Assembly (NCBI GenBank): GCA_038380795.1
Contig: CM076270.1
Location: forward strand, 19,422,001 to 19,486,000
Reading direction: 5' to 3'
Length of the DNA: 64,000 bases
From: Pyrocephalus nanus
Lineage: Eukaryota > Chordata > Aves > Passeriformes > Tyrannidae
In this document: in pieces, positions 1 to 12,000 of the stretch
Position numbering within the stretch: position 1 is the stretch's first letter
Layout: every line of letters starts with the position of its first letter
The notes under the pieces: generated by a model
What the model was told of the DNA's origin: nothing
Database searches by the model: none
What the model saw: only the letters and a program-made list of their open reading frames with translations
Translations under genes and position numbers: made by a program

Positions 1-1881
1 TAGCTAAAGACAAAACCCACCTTTTTTTCCTCTAGTATGCTGTGAAAAAGAAGTGATTAAAAACAGGCTGTTTTATTGTCCTAGAGAGGCTACATTCAGT
101 GTTTGAGATCTGTATCTTTTTCTTTTAAACTTGAAACAAAGGGAATTAACTGCACTCAAAACTTAGCAGAAGAAAATCTTTTTGATACCAGTAAAGTTTT
201 ATATGGAAGGAGAATTAAGTATTATAAAAATGCTAAAATCAGAACGTTCACTGCACTGAGGAAAATTGATAAAATACGGTGTGAATGACATCCTTTGGCA
301 GTTGTTATATTTTATGGGATCAATGACTCTGCAGAATGTTTATTCCTTAAGTACTCTTTTGCTGCCCCTATTGTTCCCTCTGTTATTCTTCCACATTGCT
401 GGGGGAAAGAAAACCCACAGAACTTAAAATATTATCACCACAGTGCAGCAAAGACAGTAATGGAATGAATTCCATTCCTATTAATTAACAGTGTTTAAAC
501 TATTTTAAACACTAATCATTAGGACTCAAAATTATCTGTCTTTAAAGTGTGGCAAAACTTGACAGGGGCCTGCTGTTAAATGTAAAAAGTGTGCAATGTC
601 CCATACATAGAAATAGATAAAGCCTCCTGAAGGGAAGTCACAGGGAGGTTGTACAGTTTCCATTGACTCTTGCCTGGCAAGCTTTTTGAATACAATTGGG
701 AGGTTTTAGGTGTGAAATTCCAGGATGAGGGATGTAAGCTGCTTGGTGTAGTTCATTGCATAAAAGACCAACTGCTGGGAGCAAAGAAATTCCCCAGCAG
801 CACAGCTTGGTAGGGATATCCCATCTCCCCCTAGAACCTGAGAAAGAGTTACCTGAAAACTTTGCAGCATGAAGATGAGCATCCAGTGACACAGAATTCT
901 GTTTACTTCGTCGCCTTTTGAACTCAGACTCGTTAGAAGCAGAGCAGTGGCTACAAGGGAATTTGTGCTCTGATTGCACCCGGGAATGCAGAGTAGTGTG
1001 AACAAAAGATAGCCTACCTTTTTCTGAATATCACAAGAGTGCTGTGTTATCACCGTTTCCTGGCCTAGGAGAGCTCTTCTCCAGAAAGATGGAGAGTCCA
1101 GTGTTGGTTCAGTAAGTATCCAGGGATATATAATGCTGTATGTTGTAATGCTTTTCTTACTGTTTGTTTAACTATAATTAATTAGGGGTTTGGTTTGTTT
1201 TGGCTAGTTGCTAGTTTTTAGTCTTTATCTTGTCGACAAAGGCATGGTTAACTTGAAGTAATTCTTGGAAGCAGATTGTCAGGTTACCCACCTGTTTGTG
1301 TTTCTTGGTACCAGTCATCACAAAGTACTGCTCTTTTGTGGGGGTTCAGTTTGCTGGTTCTTTCCTTTGTAAAGCTGGTTTGCTACATGTTATCCTCCTC
1401 CATGTAGAAAGATCTCTGTAACAGACATTTGAATTTATTCTAAAAGTGCTAATATGTGTCTAATTATAGGTGTTGTAGTGTTTTTATGCAAAAGTCTCTC
1501 AGTGAATAAGTCATCAGAAAGGTCATTTCTATTTAAAGTTCCTAATCGTTCAAAGAGCTGAGAACATAGCTTCACCAGACTGGGGAGAAACACATTTTAG
1601 GTATATGAATACACATTGTTTATTCCAAGTGCTAAATGGTGTAGTAGCAGAGGAAACTGAAATACAACCAACCACAGCTTGTGATCCGTTTTGGATGCTG
1701 ACTTTTTGCTGATGTGTTACAGTCGGAGTCTTCACTGGAAAGCAGGAGGTTAAAAAGTGGTTAAGCCTTTCTGGCTGTTTATTCTCACCTTTCAGGAGGT
1801 GTGAGCTGCAGTGATCAGTGGTTATGGTAGCTGTTTTCAGAAGCTATGGTTTCGTCATTTGTCCCTGCTTTTTACCCCACA

Positions 1882-1974
1882 CAAATAAAATAAAAAAAAA
1901 AACAAAACCAAAACCAAACAACAAACAAACAAACAAAAACAAAAAAAACAAAAACAAAGCCCAAACCACACCAC
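1882..1974. repeat. A/C-rich low-complexity tract (AAAC-type)
   Basis: The strand is almost entirely A with single or paired C, including AAAC units around 1921-1935. It reads as a degenerate (AAAC)n/(AAAAC)n simple repeat. On the minus strand it produces a Phe/Leu/Val-rich open frame that is not a real protein. Confidence 0.85.
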
Positions 1975-2633
1975 ACTTTGAGGGATGAGCACCACTCATT
2001 GGGAATTTCTCATCTCTTCCTGGCAACCTGAAATGTAATCACTTAAGTGACTGAAATTGCACTGGGAAGGTTGGTTGGATGGGTAATGGGATCCTCTGGA
2101 GCTTCAAATTGTTTAATACCTAGGTTACAGAGGTGAACTGAAGCCAGTCAAAAGTTAGTATTTTTACTATTGTTTTTTTTCAGCTGAACTATAACATAGA
2201 CCCATAACTTGAACTCTCTTGAGCACAACCTTAAATTGAGAACTGGTTCAAAATAGTTGTTTTATTTTCCTCCTGAACTGGAACTGAACCTGACCCTTTG
2301 CTTAAAAAATCTACTTGAACTTGAGGCAGTCACAGATGATCCTGAAAGGGAAATGGAAGTATGCTCTTTAGAGAGTCCATGACTAAGCAAAAGCTTTATC
2401 TCCTTTAGGAAGGTGTATTGTACATTCTGGTTAAGGAACATGGTTCAGTGACGTGAAGCTGTAACCAAAGTTGACTTCATTTCCCAAGTAATTTTAGGAT
2501 AAAATTTTCTTTACACCTTATGCTGTCATCTAGTATCAGGTAAACTTTTGCATGGGTTAGTAAAAGAAAACATGTAATTATCACAAAAAACACTCTGCTG
2601 TACTTGCTATTTGGAAATCTAGAAGGACTCCAG

Positions 2634-2668
2634 AACAACAACAAAAAAAACACACCCCAACAACAAAA
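2634..2668. repeat. Short A/C-rich simple tract
   Basis: CAA units, an A8 run, then CACACCCC and more CAA units. It is the same A/C-rich type as the tract at 1882-1974. Confidence 0.6.
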
Positions 2669-5256
2669 TCCTGTGGAAAGTAGCTCTGATATTTTGGGAA
2701 GAATTCTGGATTATTACAGCAGTAGCAGTAGAAAAAACTGTAGAGGGATTCATAATAGCAGAAACTTCAAGTGACTTCTACATTTAAATGAGAAGAGAGG
2801 TCTGCACATCAAGGTAACAGGGAGGTTAAGTGCAGTGTCTGGCTTGTCAGTTCTCCAGAAAAATATGTGAAGTGCTGATGACAATGTTGGAGACTGATGT
2901 TAAGTGCTTTGTTTTTTTTTGAGAAGGGTGGACTCAGATATTGCACTGTACCTTTCCCAGTTCAGATGCCCAGTTCCACACATCATAAAGCTGAGAAGTT
3001 GGGTAGCATTTGAACTGACCATCAAAACGCCACTAGTTGACATTTTAGTTTGGAACCCATTTTGAGTTTGAGTTGGAAGATACAATGACATAATCTGAAT
3101 GCTGACATATCTTTATAACATTGCAGTGGTGTTTCTACTTTACTGTAAAGGTACTGATAGGAGTCTTAAGTTATGCAAAACTGTACAACAGTATTGTTCC
3201 TCAGTTCTCTTTTCTGGTCTGAATTTAAAACTACATCTTATTTTCTGATACTTAATATTCTCATTAGAAAAGAATGCTGATGTTTTGTCTGCTATCAAAT
3301 GAGAGGAACTGATTTATTTTGAGTACTGTGCTGCTGACTGTCACCTCCTGCATTTGGCACAACTGCTGATTCCCTGTGTAACTGTTTGAGTCCTCTGACT
3401 GAATATCCACTTGAATCCATGCAGACCACTTGTTGTGCTATGTGGCTTACACAAAACTACTACACTTCTATACTTGGGTCTTAAAATGTGCCTTCTCTCT
3501 GTAGATATGTCACTAGGAAAAATGGTTTGGAAATAAGTGTTTATCAGCAATTCTTGAAGCCATGTTCAAGCACGAGCATCGGTGTTAACACTGGTAATTC
3601 TAAACTTTGATTTCCAGGTGCAAGTCTTCAAACTGCACGAGTTGGGAAGTGTTGAAGCCATCTTTCTACAATTAAGATGAATCAATTGAATAGAATAAGT
3701 TGCACTTTGATGAATCCCAGTCATTTACTTGGTTCATGATCTGTGCTCTGCTATGGGTAGATGATGTTTTTTTGTCAGTGAACACAGCAGGCTGTAACTT
3801 CTGTCTCCTATGACTGTGCCTTGTAATTGTAAGCAATCTTTGTATTTACAGGACTGGTAAATAGAACCCACAGTGAACATTTAAATTGTTTTTGAATGTC
3901 AAAATAACAAAAATAGCTTTGTAATGTGAACCCTGTTGAGGACAAAATTCACGTGAGCACCTCAACATATTACTCTAGGAATTGAAGGCCTCAGGTGGGC
4001 ACAGTGAAAGCACTCACACAAAACCTGCAGTGATGCAAAGGTACCCACTAGGACACAAACTGGTCATTAGCAGGCATGGAAACTCCCCTCTAAAGAGGGC
4101 ACAGTAGTTGGCTATTCAAAAGGTACTGCTCAGCTGTCATTGCCCTAACACAAAACCAGTTTAATTAATGAGGATAATACAAGAAACTCAAATGAAGAGG
4201 CAGAGCTAAGCAGAATACAGAGCAGCCTTAAATCAATAGCAGTCAGGTTGCATTATGAAGGAATTGTGAGGTGCAGTTCAAGGTCTGTTGAAGTTTCTTT
4301 TGTAAACTTCTGTTTTCAAGGATTTGGAGCTAAGTGTAGTATCAGCTTTGAAATCTGCAGCTTGAACATTGGATATTTAACATGCTGTGTTCAGGAAAAT
4401 GTAAGGATAATCAGGGAAGCAAGCATTTTTTTGAGGTTTCATTTTAGTTTGAGCTGTCTCATTGCCTCTAGCCTTGACTTCATAGGGATTGTAAGTCAAC
4501 CAAGACCTACATCTAAAAAAACATAGTTCATAATTAAAGAACTGATTCTCAGGATCAGATTTTGCAACTAATGCGCATTAGACAACTTTGCAAGAATTCA
4601 ACTTTGCCTAAACGTGAATAAAAAAATCTTTAGTTAAGGGGCAAATAGTTTTATGCACTTTATTACCAACTTTTAAATGTCAAGTTTTATAAGACCCTAC
4701 AGGCATAAGGGCATGCACCTCAAATATTTCTTGAGCTGGATGACAGATATCATATTTTCTATATAAACTTGAAATTCTGTGGACAGACTTACATTCAAAA
4801 GTTTTTTTTGCTTTGGCTTTCATAAAATTAGGAGTTTTCCCCAGGAATCTGTTTGTTCTGTCTTCATGCCCAAGTATTTCCCATGCCCTCCTCGGCTGTG
4901 TTGATTGTCAGCAGCAGTTTCAAGGGGGTGACACCAAGTTCCTCAACTTCAACCATCATCTTTTTTTACTGGAGCTCATCAGTGCAGCACATACTTTGAA
5001 GGGTTTCAAAATACTCCTTTTCTTACACGATTATATTTTTAATTTTGGTGAAGTGACAAATACTGATGTTAATATGTAAATACTGAATGAATCCTTATGC
5101 GTAATTTCTTGACCCGGAAGAAATGGCTTGGCTAGAATGAATTTGAAATAATGAAACAACAAATCAGAGCATTTATTGTGAAAAATAGGGGAAAATACAC
5201 ACCTGTTTTCTCTGGTGTTTGGGGATTTTTAAGAAAAAAATGCCTAGGTTCTGGGT

Positions 5257-5274
5257 TCAAACACATGTGTTTGA
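5257..5274. repeat. Perfect 18-bp palindrome
   Basis: TCAAACACATGTGTTTGA equals its own reverse complement. It has an ACATGT core flanked by AAAC/GTTT half-sites. It may be chance or a binding site for a dimeric factor; the sequence does not decide this. Confidence 0.75.
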
Positions 5275-7867
5275 TTTGGACTCCAAAGGTATAATATTAG
5301 CCTTAGCATAAAACACACACTAGCACAAGATGTTTGGACACATTGAGGTTATTTCAAAGTGAGCATTGTTTAGAACTGCTAGTCTAATGAAATAGATAAT
5401 GCTCTTTCTATAGCAATGTAACAATTTTAGGATCACCTTAACACTGGTTGTTTAAATTCCTGATGACTCCATTTGGAATACAGGTCAAATGCTAATGTGT
5501 TCTGAATCCCTAGCTTCTGCCTTTATGGTAAAGGGGAACAACTAAAAGAAATTAAAAAGCAGTAATATGAAAGAATAGATTCCTTCACACTCTTTTACTG
5601 CAGTTAACCCTCCTTCACCTGGTAGTTGTGTATTTATTAAGGTATTTATTTTAATAGGACTTAATAAAAAATGACAAGGGTATATTTGTTCCATAAACAC
5701 TGATAGAACTTCAGAATTATATCTGCACTGTGAACAATTGTGTTGCTGATAGCAATGGCCACAATGCTACTTATGGTATATATTGGTGGACTTTATGAAT
5801 AACAGTCTGGCTTCAAATATATCCCATGGTGCAAAGGATGGGAAGGCAGATCTGTACTGTGTGTAGGAAAGTATCGTATTAAATATAATATAAAGTGGCT
5901 TTTGTGATGTGGTCAACCAAACCAGATGACTCAGTCTTTTGATTCACAGAGCAAATTAAAGTTCATTCAGGTTTACCCATCTGAAAGGAAGGTAACTGGG
6001 ACAGAATAACTCCTCTCTTCTGCTGCCTGTGAGAACCCTTTCCCATTTCCTGGGAGCCAGTGCCATGCATTTCCCTTTGGGAAGGCAAATTGGATGCACT
6101 GACATAGTGAGATGATAGAGTTCTGATCTCAGTAGATGTCTTTAGGCACTTATCTTTTTGAGCAGGCTCATACTAAAAAATGGAGAGGAGCAAATATGTA
6201 TTTATTTCCTGTAGACTTGTTAGGGCCTTAAGGGTTACTGGGCCAGGGAGCAGCTCCCTAACTCTGCATTGTGTCTGTCTACCCCTAGTCTGGTTTCAGC
6301 CTGGAATCTGAAGCTGAAGGTCATGCATAGATGTTTCCATAGCCTCCTACTAACCAGTAGATCTGGCAAAAATAATGCAGAGGGTTTTTTCCAGATTACT
6401 GCTCCAGGGTATAGAGAAGTGGTACTGATCTGTCAAAACATTTCTGCTTATATAATTGTCGCTTTGTTTTTTTTTTCCCCTTCTGAACTTGTGCCTCGGT
6501 CCCCTCTTGGTTTTTCTTTTTAGAGAAACAAATGTCATCAGGACACCATTTGCAATTCCCCTTGGTGGCAAAGACAACTTCTGGGCATCAAAGCCATTTT
6601 CTTACACATGGATTAACATGACATTGTATTTCTGATGCATTTGCAATAGATTTTAATGTGTGGTGGCTCTTTGTGTTGAGATGGTTGTCTCTTCACATTT
6701 GTATGTCTAATTGTGACCTCAGTGACAGCTTCTGAATCTCCTGCTGTGATAAATACTGGATCACAGAATGGACACAGCTTCCAGTTTCCTGCATTCTGGA
6801 TATTACCCTTGAATTTCAAATAAACAATGAATTAATTATTACACTGATCTGGTTCTCTGGTCTCAAGTATAACATATCCTTTTGAATATTCCCATAAACT
6901 TGAAAGGCAGCCAGCAATTCTGTGCTCTGTCTCAGCTCATTAGTGACCTTGGTTGTTTACAGTTACAGTTAAATTGCCCCATAACTCATTTAGGGTGCAG
7001 CCTGTTGCTAGTGCCCGTATAGTTACTGGAGTTTGAAGTGTGTGAGAGATGTGGCATCTAAGATTTAACACCGTGATATATAAATATATGGAATAAATTT
7101 CCTTGAGGCAAACAAGTGGAAGTCTGCCCTTGCTACACTGACAGTGTCTGGAAAACTGCTGATTGATTTCTATGAGAGCAAAATTAAATGTTTCAAATAG
7201 TAAGCGGGCACTGTGCATGCCAGAGAGCCTTTAGTGTTTGAGATCTGTTAGAACAAGTGAGGATTACATGTTAAGCATTCTTTGTGCCTCTACAAATTTA
7301 TGGGACCTGAATAACCTAGATAAGGTGTTCACCTTTTAATTTGGCTGAAAGGTATGATTTAGATTGTATTTCTGGCTCCAGATTTTAAACCTGTATCTCC
7401 TTATTGATATAGTACAGGAGAATAAATCAAACGTGCTTTTAATGGACCACATCCGTAAGCTTCTTAGTGCTACATGTGACAGAGATGAGCAAACTGCCGT
7501 AAATGACTGCAAGATGATATTACATGAGAAATAATCCAAGGATACCTCATTCTTCCAGACTGAGGAATGCACCACTGCAGCAACTACATGTCAGTTTGGT
7601 TAGGTATGGTGAGTTCCACCTGTACACTAAGGTGCCTAAGAAAAAAATAGATTTCACATTTATTAATGGCAAACGTTTTCTTTTATAAGCTTTCTAAATT
7701 AATGTAAGCCTTGCTGTGAAATTAAAGTTCTCTGTAAGCAGCACGTGTAAGCAGAGCAAGGAGCCAGAAACATCATGGAAGCTGCCAAACAGTCTGTCCA
7801 GAATGAGTGTTCTCATGCATGTGAATCTTCTCTTTTTATTGTTTAAATGACTGACTAAACATAGCCC

Positions 7868-8016
7868 CCTTTTTTATGATTTTTTTATTTTTATTTTATT
7901 TTATTTGTTTGGGGGTTTATTTTGGTTTTTGTTTGGTTTTTTTGTTTGTTTTGCTTTTTGTGTGTGTGGTTGGTTTGCTTTGGTTTGATCTGGTTTTTTG
8001 TTTTGTTATTTTTTTA
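7868..8016. repeat. T/G-rich low-complexity tract
   Basis: About 150 bases made nearly only of T and G, with TTTTA and GTTT units and a short TG run (TGTGTGTGTGG) near 7959-7970. It is the longest strand-asymmetric simple tract in the window and is compositionally the complement of the A/C-rich tracts at 1882-1974 and 26806-26925. Confidence 0.85.
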
Positions 8017-9001
8017 GTATTTTGTGAGCCCCAGCTCTTTGGGAAGAAATAGGACTCATCAGCTGGAGTTTGAAACTTGAAGTTTAAAACTGAAATGTAC
8101 TAATAATTCCTTAGAATTACAAAGAAGAAAAATCCTTATTTTTTCCCTGCCATAAATGACAGGTTCTAACAGTCACTTTAAGAGTAAGACTATGCAATGT
8201 TTTCTCTAACAGGGCTTGGTTGTTCTGTTGTCTTCAACTCTGGGAAGTTGTTTTTTCAGAGAAAGAAGTAAAACAATTTGCTTGGTCTCAAGTTATTAAC
8301 TTCTGTGTGCCAAAGCTCCCTTACCATAACAGGAAAAGAGAGTGGTTGAGGAAAAAGGTAAAAGCAAAATTTTTACAAAGGGGTTTTGTGTAAACTACTG
8401 CCACTTCTGTTTGTCAGTCTCTATAATCAGCATTGCTTGGTGAGTCCATATGTTTTCAGAACTGCGAAATCACAGGAAAAGAATCCCCAACACCAAAACA
8501 AATAGTACTTCCTTACAGTGTTGTGATAGTTTGTCAAGTCTCAAAAATGTGACAGGATAAATGGATTCTGAACTTGCATGACCTGCAGCATCACAGGACA
8601 GTGGGATTAATTGGCTTTTGTGGGAGAACCCAAAATGACCAGACAGAAATGTTTGTTGCCCATTGTTTATTATAACTTTGCTATGTTTTGCCCAGTCTAA
8701 GTTAAAATCCCAGTACTGGTGAATTCCAGTTCAGCTCAGGAAGTTGTTTCAGCCTGTTTTGTCCCTAAACAGAGAAATCCCCTATCTCTACTTTAAACCT
8801 TTTTAGAACTTGGTGGCATTTCAGTTGGCTGTGAGAAGGGATTGGTGAGGGCTGGGCTGACAGAAGAAATAAATAAAGCCTTCAGTTCTACAATGCTTAA
8901 TGGCAGGATGCATAAACAACAGACAAGAAAGCGGTTGGAAGAGTAAGATTCCCCAAAGGATTCTCTTTTGGACATCTTACCTCATTTCCATCTCTCCTAG
9001 C

Positions 9002-9035
9002 TTTTTTTTTTTGCCTTTTTTTTTTTTTTTTTTTT
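9002..9035. repeat. Interrupted poly-T tract
   Basis: A T11 run, GCC, then about 20 T. On the minus strand it creates a poly-Lys open frame, which is an artefact of the homopolymer. No LINE or processed-gene body is recognisable next to it. Confidence 0.85.
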
Positions 9036-12000
9036 CCATTCAAGTACATGTGCAAAATGTCTGCAGCCTAGCTCCTGTTTTTCCTGCCATGGCCTCAGCA
9101 GGCTGGGTGCTGCAGAGATGAGCAGTCTGGGGTGAACAGCAGCAGAAGGGAGGATCAGCTCATTGTTCTGGGCCCAGTCAGGTACGAGAGCAACTTCTGC
9201 TCTGTGATCCTTCCTCACAGAAGGCCCAGATAAATGAGGCAGGGATGCAGTGTGGGATGTCCAGAAAGCAGAATTGGCAGTATTGTTGTCGTGGTACTTA
9301 TATTCTTTAGTTTCTAATGTGAATTGTTAAACTTAGGAATGTCACAAAATGGCAGAGGGATGCAGGGTTGATAGAGGGGCTGTGTCTGTTCCTGGGTTGC
9401 ATTAGTATCTTCAGGTAAATAGCACTGACAAGTAGGCAATAAATGACAGACTTCATCCCTGAAGAGAGAGTGTGCCCTGTGTTTCCTGACAGTGGACACT
9501 TATGGAAAACACTGAGGGCTTCAAGGTGAATTGCCTTTCTTTGTGGTATGAAGTGTTGTCTGCTACGTTCTGCTACTCAGGCTGTATCTGACAGGAGAGG
9601 AGGGGAAATTTCCCTCCAGACTCTTTTCCTTTGCAGATACAATAGCTATTAGAATTTTTTGGGTCTGGAATAAACTATTGACTTGGGTGTTCAGATGCCA
9701 ATTTATCAGTTTTTCAGCTATATCGTGTGATAGCAAATTGTTAAACAGCACTAGTGACTATATCAGTATCTTCAGTATTTGTAATAACAAATAAAATTAA
9801 GAATAGTTTAGGATCATAAAATGCAGGAGCAACATTTTTTTGAATTTTATAAAAGGAGCAGAAAATACCTTGTCTTTCTTAAAGAGAGTTAAATACATAC
9901 CGAAATCTTTTGGTTTCTACTAGTTTGCATTTGCATTATCCTGTACGTATTTCATCTGCTCTTTGGTAAACTGTGTAGTGTTCATGTGCAAGGGAGGACA
10001 GGAAAAAACTCTAATACAAAGGGATGCCTCCATCCATTTTTGAACCCCTTCATGTCTCTGTATTCCATGCAGCTGATGTCTCTGCTCTGGAAAATCCCTC
10101 TGTCAACACTGTAGGGCACCTTCTGAAAGATGTTCTGTCTTTCCTGCAGCTCATTAAATGCTTTATTCTGTAGTAACCATAATCTAGTCCAGATACCAAA
10201 AACATGACCAAACTGTATTTGTAATTCAGATACATTCCTTGAATTACTGATGAACAGAACCCCAAGTATAGAAAATTGGTATACAAAATTTGGTCCTATC
10301 TCTCTGTAGCTATGGCACCCAGCTATAGCCTGTGAATATTCCATACTCTGAATTCCTGTGCCTGAGGGAATAGAATTATTATCTTGCCATTTGCAAACTT
10401 ATTGCTGCATTTCTTGTTATGATTTGTTTTTCTCATGGACATATATTGCAAATAGTATGTGCAATATAGTGCCCTTGTAAATAGTAACTTGCACACCACA
10501 TTTAGTGGGTCCATATGATCTCTGCTGTGCCCAAAGGCTTGGAAGGGTCGGGATTCTTTTAATGTCATTTTAAAAAAACAAAAATACTTCAGTCTTTGTT
10601 CAGTCACACAGAGTGCCTAATACAGTTAAATTCCCTTTTCACTGAGAAACTCTTATCTTGTTCAAGAGTTTAAAGAAATAAGTTCTGTTGTAGTTGATGT
10701 GATCTGCAGTAAGTTTATTCAGGCTGTAAAATATGCCTTTGCATTTCCTCTACTGCTGATGCTTTTTTTCTTCCCCTTAATGCAAGATAAAAATTCTATT
10801 ACTTTTCTCCATGCCTATAAAACTCACAATTTGTGTAACAGTCCTTTTTGCCGTGCCACTCATGGCTTTTTTTGTTTGTTTTGTTTTAGTAGTGAAGGAA
10901 ATGTCCTTTTTAAAATGGCCCTGGATTAAACTAGGCTTCAGTCATACTAAAATGTAAAATAGGAGATGGTTTTAATTCCAAGGAGCTTTTCAGCAGACCA
11001 GTTCTTCTACACTGCATGATTTTAACAACTAAAGGAAAATCTTCTTGCGAATAAAAAGTCATCTGTTATTTCCACATTGCTTCCAGAATTTCCCTGTGGT
11101 CAGAAGATGACTGGGAAGCTCGAGCTGAGTGTGACTCTGTTGTACTCTGTTCTATGAATACTCTTAGAGTCAAAGAAACTGGACACCTCTTAAGTCTCCA
11201 GATTCTCTGTTACAATCCTCTTTCTCTTCCCTGAAGTGCTGCCACCTTCTCTTTTGTGTTTTCAGGGGTGAGGGTGTTAAGGCTCCTGGAGTAAGAAATC
11301 AGACAGAAAATCCCTCCCTCTCACTGAAAACTAAAAATCTAAATGAACACCTGCCCAAATATGACCTTAGTTTTCTCCATTTGAATTCCATTCATCCAGC
11401 TTGACTGGATTAGAATGGAAGAAGGTTTTTAGCATGTGGAAATTTCAAATGCTGAGGTTGACTTTTCTTTCTGTAGTATATAATGAATTAAGGAGTTGCA
11501 TTTTGACAGCTTGCTTCCATAGCATTCATCTGTAGTCTGAATTCAAAGGAAAGAATATGCCAAAATTTAATAAAGGAGAAAATATTTAAGGTTTTGTCCT
11601 TGGTACCCAGGGAAGAATGAGTGATATCTGAAGTTCTGTCTTTGAGGGAATATGGATGGATGTTGTGAGAACCTTTTAGATGCTGATAATAACATGTATT
11701 AACTTTCATTTATTTTATTGTCTTGCACTGGATGTTTTTGCTTTACTGGTTTGCACTTTATTCCAACCTTCTCCCACTCTGCACCTTAAAGCCTTTTCAG
11801 TCTGGTGTCATGCAGTCTGAGCTTGCTTTCTTTCACTTTTTTTTCTTTCTCCTTAATCACATCTTCCTGGAGAAATAAAACTCTCTTGTATCAAAAGGAA
11901 CATTATCATACAACTCCGTCATCTGTATTGCAGACTGATTATGTAATGTTTCTCCGGATTCCCCTTTCCATTAAAATAGTTTTTCTTTACTTTGTGTCAA

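Noticed and set aside
98..7248. A 16-bp exact match, AGTGTTTGAGATCTGT, at 98-113 and 7233-7248.
   Set aside because: About one 16-base match between random positions is expected in a window of this size, and the flanks do not continue the similarity convincingly.
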